Positions 1 through 12,452 of a stretch of 32,965 nt of DNA are shown piece after piece. This DNA comes from Antribacter soli (GTDB lineage Bacteria; Actinomycetota; Actinomycetes; Actinomycetales; Cellulomonadaceae). The stretch lies in the NCBI RefSeq assembly GCF_021568775.1, contig NZ_JAKGSG010000047.1, positions 1-32,965 of the forward strand, read 5' to 3'. The notes beneath the pieces are model-generated. The model searched no databases. It saw nothing but the letters and a program-made list of their open reading frames with translations, and was not told where the DNA came from. The number at the start of each line of letters is the position of its first letter. Position 1 is the stretch's first letter. The position numbers and the translations under genes were made by a program.

Positions 1-31
1 CTCGCACGGGGGTCACCCCGCACGGGTTGTG

Positions 32-102
32 CCGAAGGGAGTCGGCCCGTCCCTTTCGCCCGAGGAGAACCTTGGGCGAAAGGGACGGGCCGACTACTTC
101 GG
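32..102 (-). terminator. rpoC intrinsic terminator hairpin
   Basis: A perfect 22-bp inverted repeat (40-61 against 74-95, 12-nt loop) lies just downstream of the rpoC stop. It is extended by a second paired segment, 32-37 against 97-102. No T-tract follows on the minus strand, as is common for long GC-rich actinobacterial terminators. It probably ends the rpoBC transcript. Being symmetric, it could also stop transcription arriving from the other side. Confidence 0.85.
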
Positions 103-119
103 TACGGACGGGAGAAGGA

Positions 120-4001
<3,882 letters not shown>

Positions 4002-4084
4002 GGTGTCCTACTTCCTTCGTCTGCCATGGCTCCCGCTGGGGGTCGCGTGCGGGGCCGGCGCGGTGGAGATGGGTTGCGTGCGGT

Positions 4085-4136
4085 GCCCGACGCCGGAGGG
4101 TCACCTTCCGTGGAAGGGCGGGCTCCGGCGTCGGGC
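4085..4136 (-). repeat. rpoB-rpoC intergenic inverted repeat
   Basis: A perfect 14-bp inverted repeat (4085-4098 against 4123-4136) fills much of the 141-bp rpoB-rpoC gap, starting just after the rpoB stop. Its 24-nt loop holds a second short hairpin (4104-4108 against 4113-4117). On the minus-strand transcript no T-run follows, so a full terminator is unlikely. Possible roles are partial attenuation, an RNase processing site, or 3' protection of rpoB mRNA (inference). Confidence 0.7.
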
Positions 4137-4142
4137 CCCGTG

Positions 4143-7100
4143 TCAGATCTCGTCGATGCTGGACGCGGCGTTGGGGCGGCGGGACAGGTCGATCCCGAGC
4201 TCCTCAGCGGCGCGGTACACCTCGTCGTCGGACTCCTTCATCTCGATGGAGACGCCGTCGCTGGACAGCACCTCCACGTTCAGGCAGAGCGACTGCATCT
4301 CCTTGAGGAGGACCTTGAAGGACTCCGGGATGCCCGAGTCGGGGATGTTCTCGCCCTTGACGATCGCCTCGTAGACCTTGACGCGGCCCGGGACGTCGTC
4401 CGACTTGATGGTCAGGAGCTCCTGGAGCGTGTACGCGGCGCCGTACGCCTCGAGAGCCCAGACCTCCATCTCGCCGAAGCGCTGGCCACCGAACTGCGCC
4501 TTACCACCCAGCGGCTGCTGCGTGATCATCGAGTACGGGCCGGTGGAGCGCGCGTGGATCTTGTCGTCGACCAGGTGGTGGAGCTTCAGGATGTACATGT
4601 AGCCCACCGAGACCGGCTCGGGGAACGGCTCGCCGGCGCGGCCGTCGAACAGGAGCGCCTTGCCGTCGCCGCCGACCATGCGGTCGCCATCGCGGTTCGG
4701 GAGCGTCGTGGAGAGCAGGCCACGCAGCGCGTTCTCCTGCAGGCCGTCGAACACCGGGGTCGCCACCGGGGTGCGCGGCTCGGAGCGGTGCGCCACGACC
4801 GGGACGTCGTCCTTCCAGGCGGCGTCCTTGTCCTCGGCCAGCTCGATGTCCCAGCCGCGGCTGGCGACCCAACCGAGGTGGGTCTCGAGCACCTGACCGA
4901 CGTTCATACGGCCGGGCACGCCGAGCGGGTTGAGGATGACGTCCACCGGGGTGCCGTCCGAGAGGAACGGCATGTCCTCCTGCGGGAGGATCTTGGAGAT
5001 GACGCCCTTGTTGCCGTGACGGCCGGCGAGCTTGTCACCCACCGTGATCTTGCGGCGCTGCGCGATGTAGACGCGCACGAGCTGGTTCACGCCGGCGGGC
5101 AGCTCGTCGCCGTCCTCCCGGTTGAACTCGCGCACGCCGATGACCGTGCCGGACTCGCCGTGGGGCACCTTGAGGGACGTGTCACGCACCTCGCGGGCCT
5201 TCTCGCCGAAGATGGCACGGAGCAGGCGCTCCTCCGGGGTCAGCTCGGTCTCACCCTTCGGGGTGACCTTGCCGACCAGGATGTCGCCCGCGCCGACCTC
5301 GGCACCGATGCGGATGATGCCGCGCTCGTCGAGGTCCGCCAGGACGTCCTCGGAGACGTTCGGGATGTCCCGCGTGATCTCCTCCGGGCCCAGCTTCGTG
5401 TCGCGCGCGTCGACCTCGTGCTCCTCGATGTGGATCGACGACAGGATGTCGTCCTCCACCAGGCGCTGGCTGAGGATGATCGCGTCCTCGTAGTTGTGGC
5501 CCTCCCACGACATGAAGGCCACGAGCAGGTTGCGGCCGAGCGCGAGCTCGCCCTCGTCCGTCGCCGGGCCGTCAGCCAGCACCGAGTTGACGTCGACCCG
5601 CTGGCCGGCGTCGACCAGGACGCGCTGGTTGTAGCTCGTGCCCTGGTTGGAGCGCACGAACTTCTTGATGCGGTACGAGCCCGTGGTGCCGTCGTCGTTC
5701 GCGACGAGGACCAGGTCCGCCGACACCTCGGTGACGACACCCGGCTTCGTGGCCACGATGACGTCGCCCGCGTCGACCGCCGCGCGACGCTCCATGCCGG
5801 TGCCGACCAGCGGCGCCTCGGAGCGGACCAGCGGCACGGCCTGGCGCTGCATGTTCGCACCCATGAGGGCGCGGTTCGCGTCGTCGTGCTCGAGGAACGG
5901 GATCAGGGCCGTCGCGACCGACACCATCTGGCGCGGCGAGACGTCCATGTAGTCGACCTCGGTGATCGGCACGTCGTTCGTCTCGCCACCCTTGGTGCGC
6001 ACCAGGATGCGGTCGAGCACGAACGAGCCGTCCTCGGTCAGCGGGGTGTTGGCCTGCGCGATGACGTGACGGTCCTCGTCGTCCGAGGTCAGGTACACGA
6101 CCTCGTCGGTGACCTTGTTGTTGACGATCTTCCGGTACGGCGTCTCGATGAAGCCGAACGGGTTGATGCGGCCGAACGACGCGAGCGAGCCGATGAGGCC
6201 GATGTTCGGGCCTTCAGGGGTCTCGATCGGGCACATGCGGCCGTAGTGCGACGGGTGGACGTCACGGACCTCCATGCCGGCGCGGTCACGGGACAGACCG
6301 CCGGGGCCCAGCGCGGACAGGCGGCGCTTGTGCGTCAGGCCGGCGAGCGGGTTGTTCTGGTCCATGAACTGCGACAGCTGCGAGGTGCCGAAGAACTCAC
6401 GGATCGACGCCACGACCGGGCGGATGTTGATCAGGGTCTGCGGCGTGATCGCCTCGACGTCCTGCGTCGTCATCCGCTCGCGGACCACGCGCTCCATGCG
6501 GGACAGGCCCGTGCGCACCTGGTTCTGGATCAGCTCGCCCACGGCGCGGATACGACGGTTGCCGAAGTGGTCGATGTCGTCCGTCTCGACGCGCACCTCG
6601 ACCGGCTCGCCGCCGCGGACACCAGGGATGGTCTCCTTGTCGGCGTGCAGCGCGGCGAGGTACTTGATCGTGGCGACGACGTCGGTCAGCCGCAGCGTCG
6701 ACTCGTTGAGCGCAGCGTCCACGCCGAGCTTCTTGTTCGCCTTGTAGCGGCCGACCTTCGCGAGGTCGTAACGCTTCGGGTTGAAGTAGAAGTTCTCGAG
6801 CAGCGCGCGGCCGGCCTCGACCGTCGGCGGCTCACCCGGGCGGATCTTGCGGTACAGGTCGACCAGGGCCTCCTCCGCGGTGTGGACGTGGTCCTTCTCC
6901 ATGGTGTCGAGCACCGACGGGAAGTCCGCGAACTCCTCGCGAATCTGCGCCTCGGGCATGCCGAGGGCCTTGAGCAGCACCGTGACCGACTGCTTGCGCT
7001 TGCGGTCGACGCGCACGCCGACGGCGTCGCGCTTGTCGATCTCGAACTCGAGCCAGGCACCGCGCGACGGGATGATCTTCGCGGAGAAGATGTCCTTGTC

Positions 7101-7655
7101 GCTCGTCTTGTCCGGCACGCGCTCGAAGTAGACGCCGGGCGAGCGCACGAGCTGGGAGACGACGACACGCTCGGTGCCGTTGATGATGAACGTGCCACGC
7201 TCCGTCATGAGCGGGAAGTCGCCCATGAAGACCGTCTGGCTCTTGATCTCACCGGTGGTGTAGTTCACGAACTCCGCGGTGACGAACAGCGGGGCGGCAT
7301 ACGTGAAGTCCTTCTCCTTGCACTCGTCGGCCGTGTACTTCGGCGGCTCGAAACGGTGGTTGGAGAAGGAGAGCGACATCGACGAGCCGAAGTCCTCGAT
7401 CGGGGAGATCTCCTCGAAGATCTCCTCGAGCCCGGAGGTCTCCGGGACGTCGCTGCGGCCCGCGGCCTTTGCCGCATCGACCCTGGCCTGCCAGGCGGGG
7501 TTGCCCAGGAGCCAGTCGAAGCTCTCGGTCTGCAGGCCGAGAAGGTCAGGGACCTCGAGTGGCTCGTAGATCTTGGCGAAAGAGACGCGGCGGGAAGCGG
7601 TGCGGTTCGCAATGGCGTCGGCGGACGGAGCTGAAGGGGTGCGCGAGGCAGCCAA
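4143..7655 (-). CDS. rpoB: DNA-directed RNA polymerase subunit beta
   Basis: The product is the beta subunit of core RNA polymerase, 1170 residues. The rifampicin-pocket segment is recognisable ([20 protein letters not shown]). The residues matching E. coli D516, H526 and S531 are all wild type (Asp, His at residue 442, Ser), so no classical resistance substitution is present. The C-terminal switch/clamp motifs ([20 protein letters not shown]) are intact. I chose the TTG at 7655, giving Met-Ala-Ala-Ser-Arg-Thr: a GGAAGGA ribosome-binding site lies about 8 nt upstream, and the 28 upstream in-frame codons do not look like beta sequence. It has its own promoter at 7839-7867, downstream of the rplJL terminator, so it can be transcribed separately from rplJL. 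rpoC follows. Confidence 0.97.
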   Translation of the reverse strand: MAASRTPSAPSADAIANRTASRRVSFAKIYEPLEVPDLLGLQTESFDWLLGNPAWQARVDAAKAAGRSDVPETSGLEEIFEEISPIEDFGSSMSLSFSNHRFEPPKYTADECKEKDFTYAAPLFVTAEFVNYTTGEIKSQTVFMGDFPLMTERGTFIINGTERVVVSQLVRSPGVYFERVPDKTSDKDIFSAKIIPSRGAWLEFEIDKRDAVGVRVDRKRKQSVTVLLKALGMPEAQIREEFADFPSVLDTMEKDHVHTAEEALVDLYRKIRPGEPPTVEAGRALLENFYFNPKRYDLAKVGRYKANKKLGVDAALNESTLRLTDVVATIKYLAALHADKETIPGVRGGEPVEVRVETDDIDHFGNRRIRAVGELIQNQVRTGLSRMERVVRERMTTQDVEAITPQTLINIRPVVASIREFFGTSQLSQFMDQNNPLAGLTHKRRLSALGPGGLSRDRAGMEVRDVHPSHYGRMCPIETPEGPNIGLIGSLASFGRINPFGFIETPYRKIVNNKVTDEVVYLTSDDEDRHVIAQANTPLTEDGSFVLDRILVRTKGGETNDVPITEVDYMDVSPRQMVSVATALIPFLEHDDANRALMGANMQRQAVPLVRSEAPLVGTGMERRAAVDAGDVIVATKPGVVTEVSADLVLVANDDGTTGSYRIKKFVRSNQGTSYNQRVLVDAGQRVDVNSVLADGPATDEGELALGRNLLVAFMSWEGHNYEDAIILSQRLVEDDILSSIHIEEHEVDARDTKLGPEEITRDIPNVSEDVLADLDERGIIRIGAEVGAGDILVGKVTPKGETELTPEERLLRAIFGEKAREVRDTSLKVPHGESGTVIGVREFNREDGDELPAGVNQLVRVYIAQRRKITVGDKLAGRHGNKGVISKILPQEDMPFLSDGTPVDVILNPLGVPGRMNVGQVLETHLGWVASRGWDIELAEDKDAAWKDDVPVVAHRSEPRTPVATPVFDGLQENALRGLLSTTLPNRDGDRMVGGDGKALLFDGRAGEPFPEPVSVGYMYILKLHHLVDDKIHARSTGPYSMITQQPLGGKAQFGGQRFGEMEVWALEAYGAAYTLQELLTIKSDDVPGRVKVYEAIVKGENIPDSGIPESFKVLLKEMQSLCLNVEVLSSDGVSIEMKESDDEVYRAAEELGIDLSRRPNAASSIDEI

Positions 7656-7838
7656 GAGGGGTCCTTCCCTGCAGTTCGGGTGAACGCTGTACGCTCTGCG
7701 GTGCTGCAGGATGCAAACTGCCACGTATGCGGTCGCCACAGGGGCATCCCTTGCAGGAGGGATGCGACCAGGGCTTTATGACCAGGGCATACGCGAAAGC
7801 AGTGGAGGCGTCGAGGGCACACGCGGGCGCAAAGCGCT
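7656..7838 (-). promoter_or_regulatory. rpoB 5' leader
   Basis: This is a non-coding stretch of about 180 nt between the predicted rpoB promoter and its TTG start. It holds a perfect 7-bp hairpin (7744-7750 against 7759-7765) and the ribosome-binding site. I see no convincing leader peptide or known riboswitch. The long untranslated leader leaves room for post-transcriptional control of RNA polymerase synthesis (inference). Confidence 0.5.
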
Positions 7839-7867
7839 AGCATACCTAATGAGAGCAAGTATGTCTA
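7839..7867 (-). promoter_or_regulatory. predicted sigma-70-type rpoB promoter
   Basis: On the minus strand TAGACA (7862-7867, 5 of 6 matches to TTGACA) is followed by a 17-bp spacer and TATGCT (7839-7844). The predicted start is near 7832. The site sits between the rplL terminator and rpoB, in a locally AT-richer patch, which supports an rpoBC-specific promoter. The rest of the rplL-rpoB gap (7868-8004) shows no gene. Confidence 0.65.
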
Positions 7868-8004
7868 CTCCCGGCCCCGGCTGCACGCCGAGGTGGCCGG
7901 GATCGGGAAATTGGTGCGTATCCGCAACGCTGCCGAACGGTGCCGGGCGCGACGATACCTCACCCGAGCCGCAACCGGGGACACCACCCGGGCGCCCGGA
8001 CGCG

Positions 8005-8036
8005 GAAGGCCCGCACCCCGAGGGGTGCGGGCCTTC
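8005..8036 (-). terminator. rplJL terminator/attenuator hairpin
   Basis: A perfect 15-bp inverted repeat (8005-8019 against about 8022-8036, minimal loop) lies 51 bp downstream of the rplL stop and upstream of the rpoB promoter. In bacteria the rplL-rpoB gap typically holds a partial terminator that sets ribosomal protein above polymerase synthesis. This hairpin is in the right place to do that. Confidence 0.75.
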
Positions 8037-8087
8037 GCGGCGAGAGAGCGGCGAGGTCCCGTCACCGGGATCCGTGAGCCGCTCGTG

Positions 8088-8471
8088 TCACTTGAGGGTG
8101 ACGGTGGCGCCGGCGCCCTCGAGGGCAGCCTTGGCCTTCTCGGCAGCGTCCTTGGCGACGTTCTCCAGGACCGGCTTCGGGGCGCCGTCCACGAGGTCCT
8201 TGGCCTCCTTGAGGCCGAGGGACGTGAGGGCGCGCACCTCCTTGATGACCTGGATCTTCTTGTCGCCGGCAGCCTCGAGGATGACGTCGAACTCCGTCTT
8301 CTCCTCGACCTCCTCGACGGGGGCGGCCGGGCCGGCAACGCCGGCAACGGCGACCGGCGCCGCGGCGGTGACGTCGAAGGTCTCCTCGAAGGCCTTCACG
8401 AACTCAGAGAGCTCGATGAGCGTGAGGTCCTTGAAAGCGTCGATGAGCTCGTCGGTGCTGAGCTTCGCCAT
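8088..8471 (-). CDS. rplL: 50S ribosomal protein L7/L12
   Basis: The 127-residue stalk protein recruits translation GTPases to the ribosome. The N-terminal dimerisation and L10-binding helices (residues 1-34, [20 protein letters not shown]) are followed by an Ala/Pro/Val-rich hinge (about 35-52) and the C-terminal GTPase-binding domain with the conserved [20 protein letters not shown]. The length is normal. The ATG is preceded by AAAGGAA. It lies 78 bp after rplJ, with which it is presumably cotranscribed, and ends before a strong hairpin. Several L12 copies bind each L10, so its expression usually exceeds that of L10. Confidence 0.98.
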   Translation of the reverse strand: MAKLSTDELIDAFKDLTLIELSEFVKAFEETFDVTAAAPVAVAGVAGPAAPVEEVEEKTEFDVILEAAGDKKIQVIKEVRALTSLGLKEAKDLVDGAPKPVLENVAKDAAEKAKAALEGAGATVTLK

Positions 8472-8549
8472 GATGGCGTTCCTTTCGGTAAGTGCGTTCT
8501 GCGGGCGCTCGCCCAGTCAGAAGCGGGGGTGTGTGCATGCACTGCCGCG

Positions 8550-9080
8550 TCAGGCGGCAGCGCCCTCCGATTCCTGCTTCTGACGCAGGGCATCGACAGC
8601 GCGGGCGACCTCGGCGGGCTTCGCGGTGAACATGTAGGCAGCCTGGAAGAGCTTCGCCTTCATGGCACCTGCCGCCTTGGCCAGCAGGACCTCGCGGGAC
8701 TCGAGGTCAGCGAGCTTGGTGATCTCTGCCGCGGTCAGGGGGCGCCCGTCGAGGACACCGCCCTTGATGACCAGTGCAGGGTTCGCCTTGGCGAAGTCAC
8801 GCAGGCCCTTCGCGGCCTCGACCGGGTCCCCGGTCACGAACGCGATCGCGGACGGACCGGAGAGCTCGGCGTCGAGACCCTCGACACCCGCCTCCTTGGC
8901 CGCGATGGCAGTCAGCGTGTTCTTCACCACGGCGTAGGTTGCGTTGCCGCTGAGCGTCCGACGCAGCGTCTTGAGCTGCGCGACGGTGAGCCCGCGGTAC
9001 TCGGTCAGCACGGCCGCGTTCGAGCCGCGGAGCTTGTCCGCGATCTCCGCGACGGCGGCTGCCTTGTCCGGCCTCGCCAT
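8550..9080 (-). CDS. rplJ: 50S ribosomal protein L10
   Basis: The 176-residue L10 anchors L7/L12 dimers to 23S rRNA at the base of the stalk. The N-terminal rRNA-binding part carries the conserved [19 protein letters not shown] and the C-terminal part is helical and L12-binding ([11 protein letters not shown]). The start is the ATG of [10 protein letters not shown], chosen over an upstream in-frame codon because a GGAAGGA ribosome-binding site sits directly before it and upstream codons fall in the leader hairpin. In most bacteria rplJ directly follows rplKA. Here more than 9 kb of accessory genes lie between rplA and rplJ, so rplJL needs its own promoter. Confidence 0.97.
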   Translation of the reverse strand: MARPDKAAAVAEIADKLRGSNAAVLTEYRGLTVAQLKTLRRTLSGNATYAVVKNTLTAIAAKEAGVEGLDAELSGPSAIAFVTGDPVEAAKGLRDFAKANPALVIKGGVLDGRPLTAAEITKLADLESREVLLAKAAGAMKAKLFQAAYMFTAKPAEVARAVDALRQKQESEGAAA

Positions 9081-9297
9081 GGCAATCCTTCCGGTGGTGG
9101 TACCACCGGCTTCTCCGACCCGGGAACGAGAAGAGCCCCGGCGCAGGCGCACGGGGCTCGGAGCACGCGGCGAGCCGCGCGATCGTCGTTCTGTGTCTCC
9201 TGCGCAGGCTCCGCGGTTCGCGGGACTTCGGTCTTCTGCTGTCCTGTCACCAGGCAGCGTCGGACGACCGGCGGTCTTGGGTTACCTGAACAGGTTA
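9081..9297 (-). promoter_or_regulatory. rplJ leader, probable L10 autoregulatory region
   Basis: These ~215 nt contain no gene. An 8-bp perfect hairpin (9133-9140 against 9152-9159, 11-nt loop) lies about 50 nt before the rplJ start. A candidate -10 element TAACCT (9292-9297) sits at the far end without a clear -35. L10(L12)4 binds its own leader in many bacteria; placing this leader in that class is by position and structure only. The whole 9081-9425 gap otherwise holds only the CHAT-gene terminator. Confidence 0.5.
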
Positions 9298-9402
9298 CAC
9301 GATCTGCGCGGCCGTGCGGCCCGCGCGGGGGTGTCGCTCACCACAGGCCGTCCGGCGACGGACGGGTCGCCGCGCGCGGAAGGCGACCGGTCCGGCGTCG
9401 GA

Positions 9403-9421
9403 CACCCCGGGCGACGGGGTG
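9403..9421 (-). terminator. terminator after the CHAT block
   Basis: A 7-bp perfect GC-rich hairpin (9403-9409 against 9415-9421, 5-nt loop) begins 4 nt after the stop codon of the last accessory gene. It would separate that block from the rplJ promoter region downstream. Confidence 0.5.
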
Positions 9422-9425
9422 CGGC

Positions 9426-12092
9426 TCAGGGGGCGAGGCCTTCCAGGCCGCCGAAGCAGACCAGCGGGACCGGCTCGTCGAAGCCCGCGAGCGCCTCCGC
9501 GAGCGCAGCCGCCGGCGGGCGCCCGGCCCGGAGCTCGGCGTGGACGCGGGGCATCACCTTGGCGGCCACGGCGTCGGACAGCGGGGCCACCGACGCGATC
9601 ACGGCGCGTGCCCCGAGCCGCAGGAGCACCGACGTCAGCCCCAGGACCTCTCCCCCACCGCGCGGCGAGGATGCGCCCACCTCGCAGGCAGAGAGCAGCA
9701 CCACCGAACCCGGGAGGCGCATGCCGTCGAGCTCGTGGGCGAACAGCGGGCCGTCGGCCAGGTCGACGGAGGCGAACAGGGGGTTCGCGACGTCGTGCCG
9801 GCCGTGCGCCGCGAGGTGCACCACGTCGTGCGTGGCGAGCGCCTCCCGGACGGCGCCGGTGGTCGCGGCCTCGCCCAGCAGCACGAGCGATCCCGGCCAG
9901 ACCTCGCCCACGGTGAGGGCCTCGGCCGCGCCCTCGGCGACGTGCGGGCCGGCCGCGACGAGCACGCGTCGCTCGCCGGCCGCGGGGGCGCCGTGACCGC
10001 GCGCAAGATAGGACTTGGCCCAGGTCGGCAGGCCCCGCCGGGACGGGAACGCCGACCAGGGCACACCGAGGTAGGGGTGCCGCGCGACGACGTGCAGCGG
10101 GCCGTCCGCGCGCAGGGGCAGGACGAGGGTCGCGTCGAGCCACTCGAGGCCGCGCCCGAGCGAGCGGCGGGCGGCGTCGCGCAGCGGCGCGGGGATGAGG
10201 TCGTTGGCCGTGACCGCCAGGTCGGCGCGCACGCGGCGCACCTGCTCGGCCACCTCGGCCGGGTCGCCGAGGTCAAGGAGGCGGGTGCCGGCGGCGTCGG
10301 CCCGCACGGCCATGACGCGCCCGCCGAACGTGGCCAGGCTCGCCACGACGACGCCGCGGCCGTCCGCGGCCAGGGCCGCGCGCAGCTCGCGGGCGGTCAC
10401 CGGGCGGACGGCGTCGGAGTCGCCCGCGTGCACCCAGGTGTGCTCGCGGACCTGCTCCTGCAAGGCGCGGGCGGCGTCGGTGAGGCGGTCGCGGTCGGCC
10501 GACCCGGCGGGCAGGTGACGCGCCTGCGCGAGCAGGCCGCGGGCCTGGGTGAGCAGGCTTGCGGCCCCGGCGTCGCCCGACGGCGTGAGGCGCCCTGCCC
10601 CGGCGCCCGTCGCCCGGCCGCGCTCGAGGGCGTCGAGCACCGCAGCGGCACGCCCGGTCGCTACCGCTGCCCGCACGTCGACGACCTGGATCGCCACGGC
10701 GTGCGTCGCCGCGGCCGCGATGGACTCGACGGCGCCCAGCCGGGCACGGTGCGCGCTGAGCAGGCCGTAGCCGGCGCGCACGGCCCGCAGCCCGGCCGCC
10801 CGCCGGCCCGTCGCGAACGCGAGCTCCGCGACCGTCCCGTAGTACTGCACGCGGTGCGTGAGCGTCGCGCCCGCGAAGCCGCGGGGCAGTGTCGCGAGGA
10901 TGGCGTCGGCCCGCTCCAGGTCGCCCGCGAGCAGGTACCACTGCGCGGCGACGAGCCGGGCTGCGCCGCCCGACTCCCGGCCCAGGACCACCCCAGCGCC
11001 GTCGACCTGCTCGGCGACGCGCAGCGCGCGCGTGGCCCGGCGCCGGGCGAGACCGCGCGCGACGACGCTGCCCGTCCGCGTCGCGTCCCTGGCCTGGGCC
11101 ACGTCGACCTCGAGCTCGAAGACGCGCGCCATCGCGATGCGCGGGCCGTGCTTGCCGCGGATGTCGTGCCGGCGGATGAATGCCGCGCTGCGCCGGGCCT
11201 CGTCGTACCGGTCCAGCGCCAGGAGGCAGCGCGCCCGGTAGTACTCGACCTCCGCGCGGTCCAGGCTCCGGCCCGGGCCCCGCATGCGGCGCAAGGCGGC
11301 GGCGAGGACGCGCTCCGCGTCCTCCAGCAGGCCTGCCTCGAACAGCACGGCACCCCGCCCGATGTCGAGGACGCCGTCCTCGCGGTCGGGGGCCGTCGCA
11401 CGAGCCTCGTTCATCGCGCTCAGCGCGGCCGGCAGGTCGCCGAGGGCGTACCGGACGAAGCCGATGTTGTGCAGCGCCAGGGCCACGATCGACGGCTGGT
11501 CCGCCCGGCGTGCGTAGGTGATCGCGGCCTCGTAGTCGCGCAGCGCCGGGGCGAGGCGGCCCAGGTCCGTGAGGGCTGCGCCACGGTTGAGGTGGATCGT
11601 CGCGAGGTCCCGGTCCGGGACGGGGGCGGGCGTCTGCTGCTCGGCAGCGGCTGCGCCGGTGGCGGAGGCCGCCGGGACCACCACCGCGCACGTGGCAGAG
11701 CCGGCCGCAGCGAGCGCGCCGTCGAAGTGGGGCAGCGACATCTCCGACCGGCCCGACCGCAGGAGCAGCAGCCCCCGGTACCCCGCCACCGCCGCGGGGA
11801 GCCCGCCGCGCACGGCCGCCGGCGCTTCGGCCGCATGCCGCCCGGCCTCGTCGAGCAGCGCGAGCGCCCGGTCGAGGTCGGTGGAGACCGCCTGGACGGC
11901 GAACGCCTCCCCCATCAGAGAACGCACCGTCGCGTCCGCCCAGCGGGCACGGTCCTGGGGGTCCAGGCCGGCGGGGTCCACCTTGCCCAGCCTGTCGAGC
12001 AGGCGCTGGAAGCGCCGCAACGCCTGCGCTGGACGAGACCTGAAGTTCAGGTCGCGCGCCGCGAGCAGCTCCGTCTCGAGCTCCGGCCACAC
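9426..12092 (-). CDS. TPR-CHAT protease, copy 1 (downstream)
   Basis: This 888-residue protein is predicted to be a cytoplasmic cysteine protease of the CHAT (caspase HetF associated with TPRs) family. The N-terminal ~500 residues are helical repeats. A clear TPR pair spans about 163-235 (HLNRGAALTDLGRLAPALRDY, then HNIGFVRYALGDLPAAL). The C-terminal CHAT domain, about 600-888, carries the dyad H763 in HLAAHGRHD and C803 in LLSACEVG, 40 residues apart as expected. No signal peptide or membrane segment is seen. An Ala-rich low-complexity insert at about 131-160 is absent from its paralog. The start is GTG with a purine-rich GGGGAGAGA upstream; the exact start is moderately sure. It has a candidate promoter of its own. 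Its substrate is unknown. Confidence 0.9.
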   Translation of the reverse strand: MWPELETELLAARDLNFRSRPAQALRRFQRLLDRLGKVDPAGLDPQDRARWADATVRSLMGEAFAVQAVSTDLDRALALLDEAGRHAAEAPAAVRGGLPAAVAGYRGLLLLRSGRSEMSLPHFDGALAAAGSATCAVVVPAASATGAAAAEQQTPAPVPDRDLATIHLNRGAALTDLGRLAPALRDYEAAITYARRADQPSIVALALHNIGFVRYALGDLPAALSAMNEARATAPDREDGVLDIGRGAVLFEAGLLEDAERVLAAALRRMRGPGRSLDRAEVEYYRARCLLALDRYDEARRSAAFIRRHDIRGKHGPRIAMARVFELEVDVAQARDATRTGSVVARGLARRRATRALRVAEQVDGAGVVLGRESGGAARLVAAQWYLLAGDLERADAILATLPRGFAGATLTHRVQYYGTVAELAFATGRRAAGLRAVRAGYGLLSAHRARLGAVESIAAAATHAVAIQVVDVRAAVATGRAAAVLDALERGRATGAGAGRLTPSGDAGAASLLTQARGLLAQARHLPAGSADRDRLTDAARALQEQVREHTWVHAGDSDAVRPVTARELRAALAADGRGVVVASLATFGGRVMAVRADAAGTRLLDLGDPAEVAEQVRRVRADLAVTANDLIPAPLRDAARRSLGRGLEWLDATLVLPLRADGPLHVVARHPYLGVPWSAFPSRRGLPTWAKSYLARGHGAPAAGERRVLVAAGPHVAEGAAEALTVGEVWPGSLVLLGEAATTGAVREALATHDVVHLAAHGRHDVANPLFASVDLADGPLFAHELDGMRLPGSVVLLSACEVGASSPRGGGEVLGLTSVLLRLGARAVIASVAPLSDAVAAKVMPRVHAELRAGRPPAAALAEALAGFDEPVPLVCFGGLEGLAP

Positions 12093-12135
12093 GACGTTCT
12101 CATCTCTCCCCGGCCACGGTGGGCCGCCCGCGCCA

Positions 12136-12165
12136 AAGGTAGCGGCACGGGATCCCGGCGATCAA
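12136..12165 (-). promoter_or_regulatory. candidate promoter for CHAT copy 1
   Basis: On the minus strand TTGATC (12160-12165), an 18-bp spacer and TACCTT (12136-12141) lie 44 bp before the GTG start and downstream of the micropeptide terminator. If real, copy 1 is transcribed separately from the upstream block. Confidence 0.4.
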
Positions 12166-12210
12166 CGGCCGGCGGAGTCGCGGCGCCGGGACGGTCGTGG
12201 GTACAGGCCA

Positions 12211-12236
12211 GCCCCGGCCCGACTCCGGGCCGGGGC
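12211..12236 (-). terminator. terminator after the micropeptide gene
   Basis: A perfect 11-bp GC-only stem (12211-12221 against 12226-12236) with a 4-nt loop starts 10 nt after the micropeptide stop on the minus strand. No T-tract follows. It would make the micropeptide message end here and so be short and possibly abundant. Confidence 0.65.
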
Positions 12237-12246
12237 CGGCGGCAGG

Positions 12247-12375
12247 TCAGTGACCGACCGTGTAGGGGTTGATGACGCTGGTGGCGCCGGTGTCAGCCTG
12301 CGCGGCGGACGCGGTACCGACCAGCGTGAGAGCAACGAACACGACGACTGAGGCACGGCGGAGCATGTTGTTCAT
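12247..12375 (-). CDS. secreted micropeptide, 42 residues, unknown family
   Basis: This short gene was found by reading the gap between the two CHAT genes. An ATG follows AAGGGAG with ideal spacing and opens a 42-codon frame ending in TGA. The product begins MNNMLRR, continues with a hydrophobic core (VVVFVALTLVG) and a small-residue cleavage motif (TASA, then AQA), and ends in the polar tail DTGATSVINPYTVGH. This is a textbook Sec signal peptide followed by a mature peptide of about 15-18 residues. It has no cysteine or membrane anchor. The upstream 77 bp are AT-rich with a TATAAG box, and a hairpin terminator follows at once, so it looks like a self-contained gene. I recognise no family. 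A signalling peptide, a protease substrate or a secreted effector are all possible. Confidence 0.75.
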   Translation of the reverse strand: MNNMLRRASVVVFVALTLVGTASAAQADTGATSVINPYTVGH

Positions 12376-12452
12376 CCGGACTCCCTTCGATGCGCCGCCC
12401 ATTTGACGGCGTCGAAACACCTTATAGCCATTTACGGGACATTAGGGATGAT
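12376..12452 (-). promoter_or_regulatory. AT-rich promoter region of the micropeptide gene
   Basis: This 77-bp gap between CHAT copy 2 and the micropeptide is strikingly AT-rich for this genome. It contains a minus-strand TATAAG (12421-12426), about 45 bp before the micropeptide ATG. No good -35 hexamer is found at 16-18 bp, so an activator-dependent or alternative-sigma promoter is possible. The ribosome-binding site AAGGGAG lies at the low-coordinate end. Confidence 0.4.

Noticed and set aside
6300-6420. Rifampicin resistance substitution in rpoB
   Set aside because: The residues equivalent to E. coli D516, H526 and S531 are wild type.
7893-12272. A 1459-codon plus-strand frame running across rplL, rplJ and CHAT copy 1
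   Set aside because: It runs through several real minus-strand genes and their leader and terminator regions and has the composition of an antisense shadow.
12162-12356. A 64-codon minus-strand frame overlapping the micropeptide
   Set aside because: It is in another frame, with Arg/Pro/Ser-rich shadow composition, no ribosome-binding site and no signal peptide. The 42-codon frame has all gene signals.
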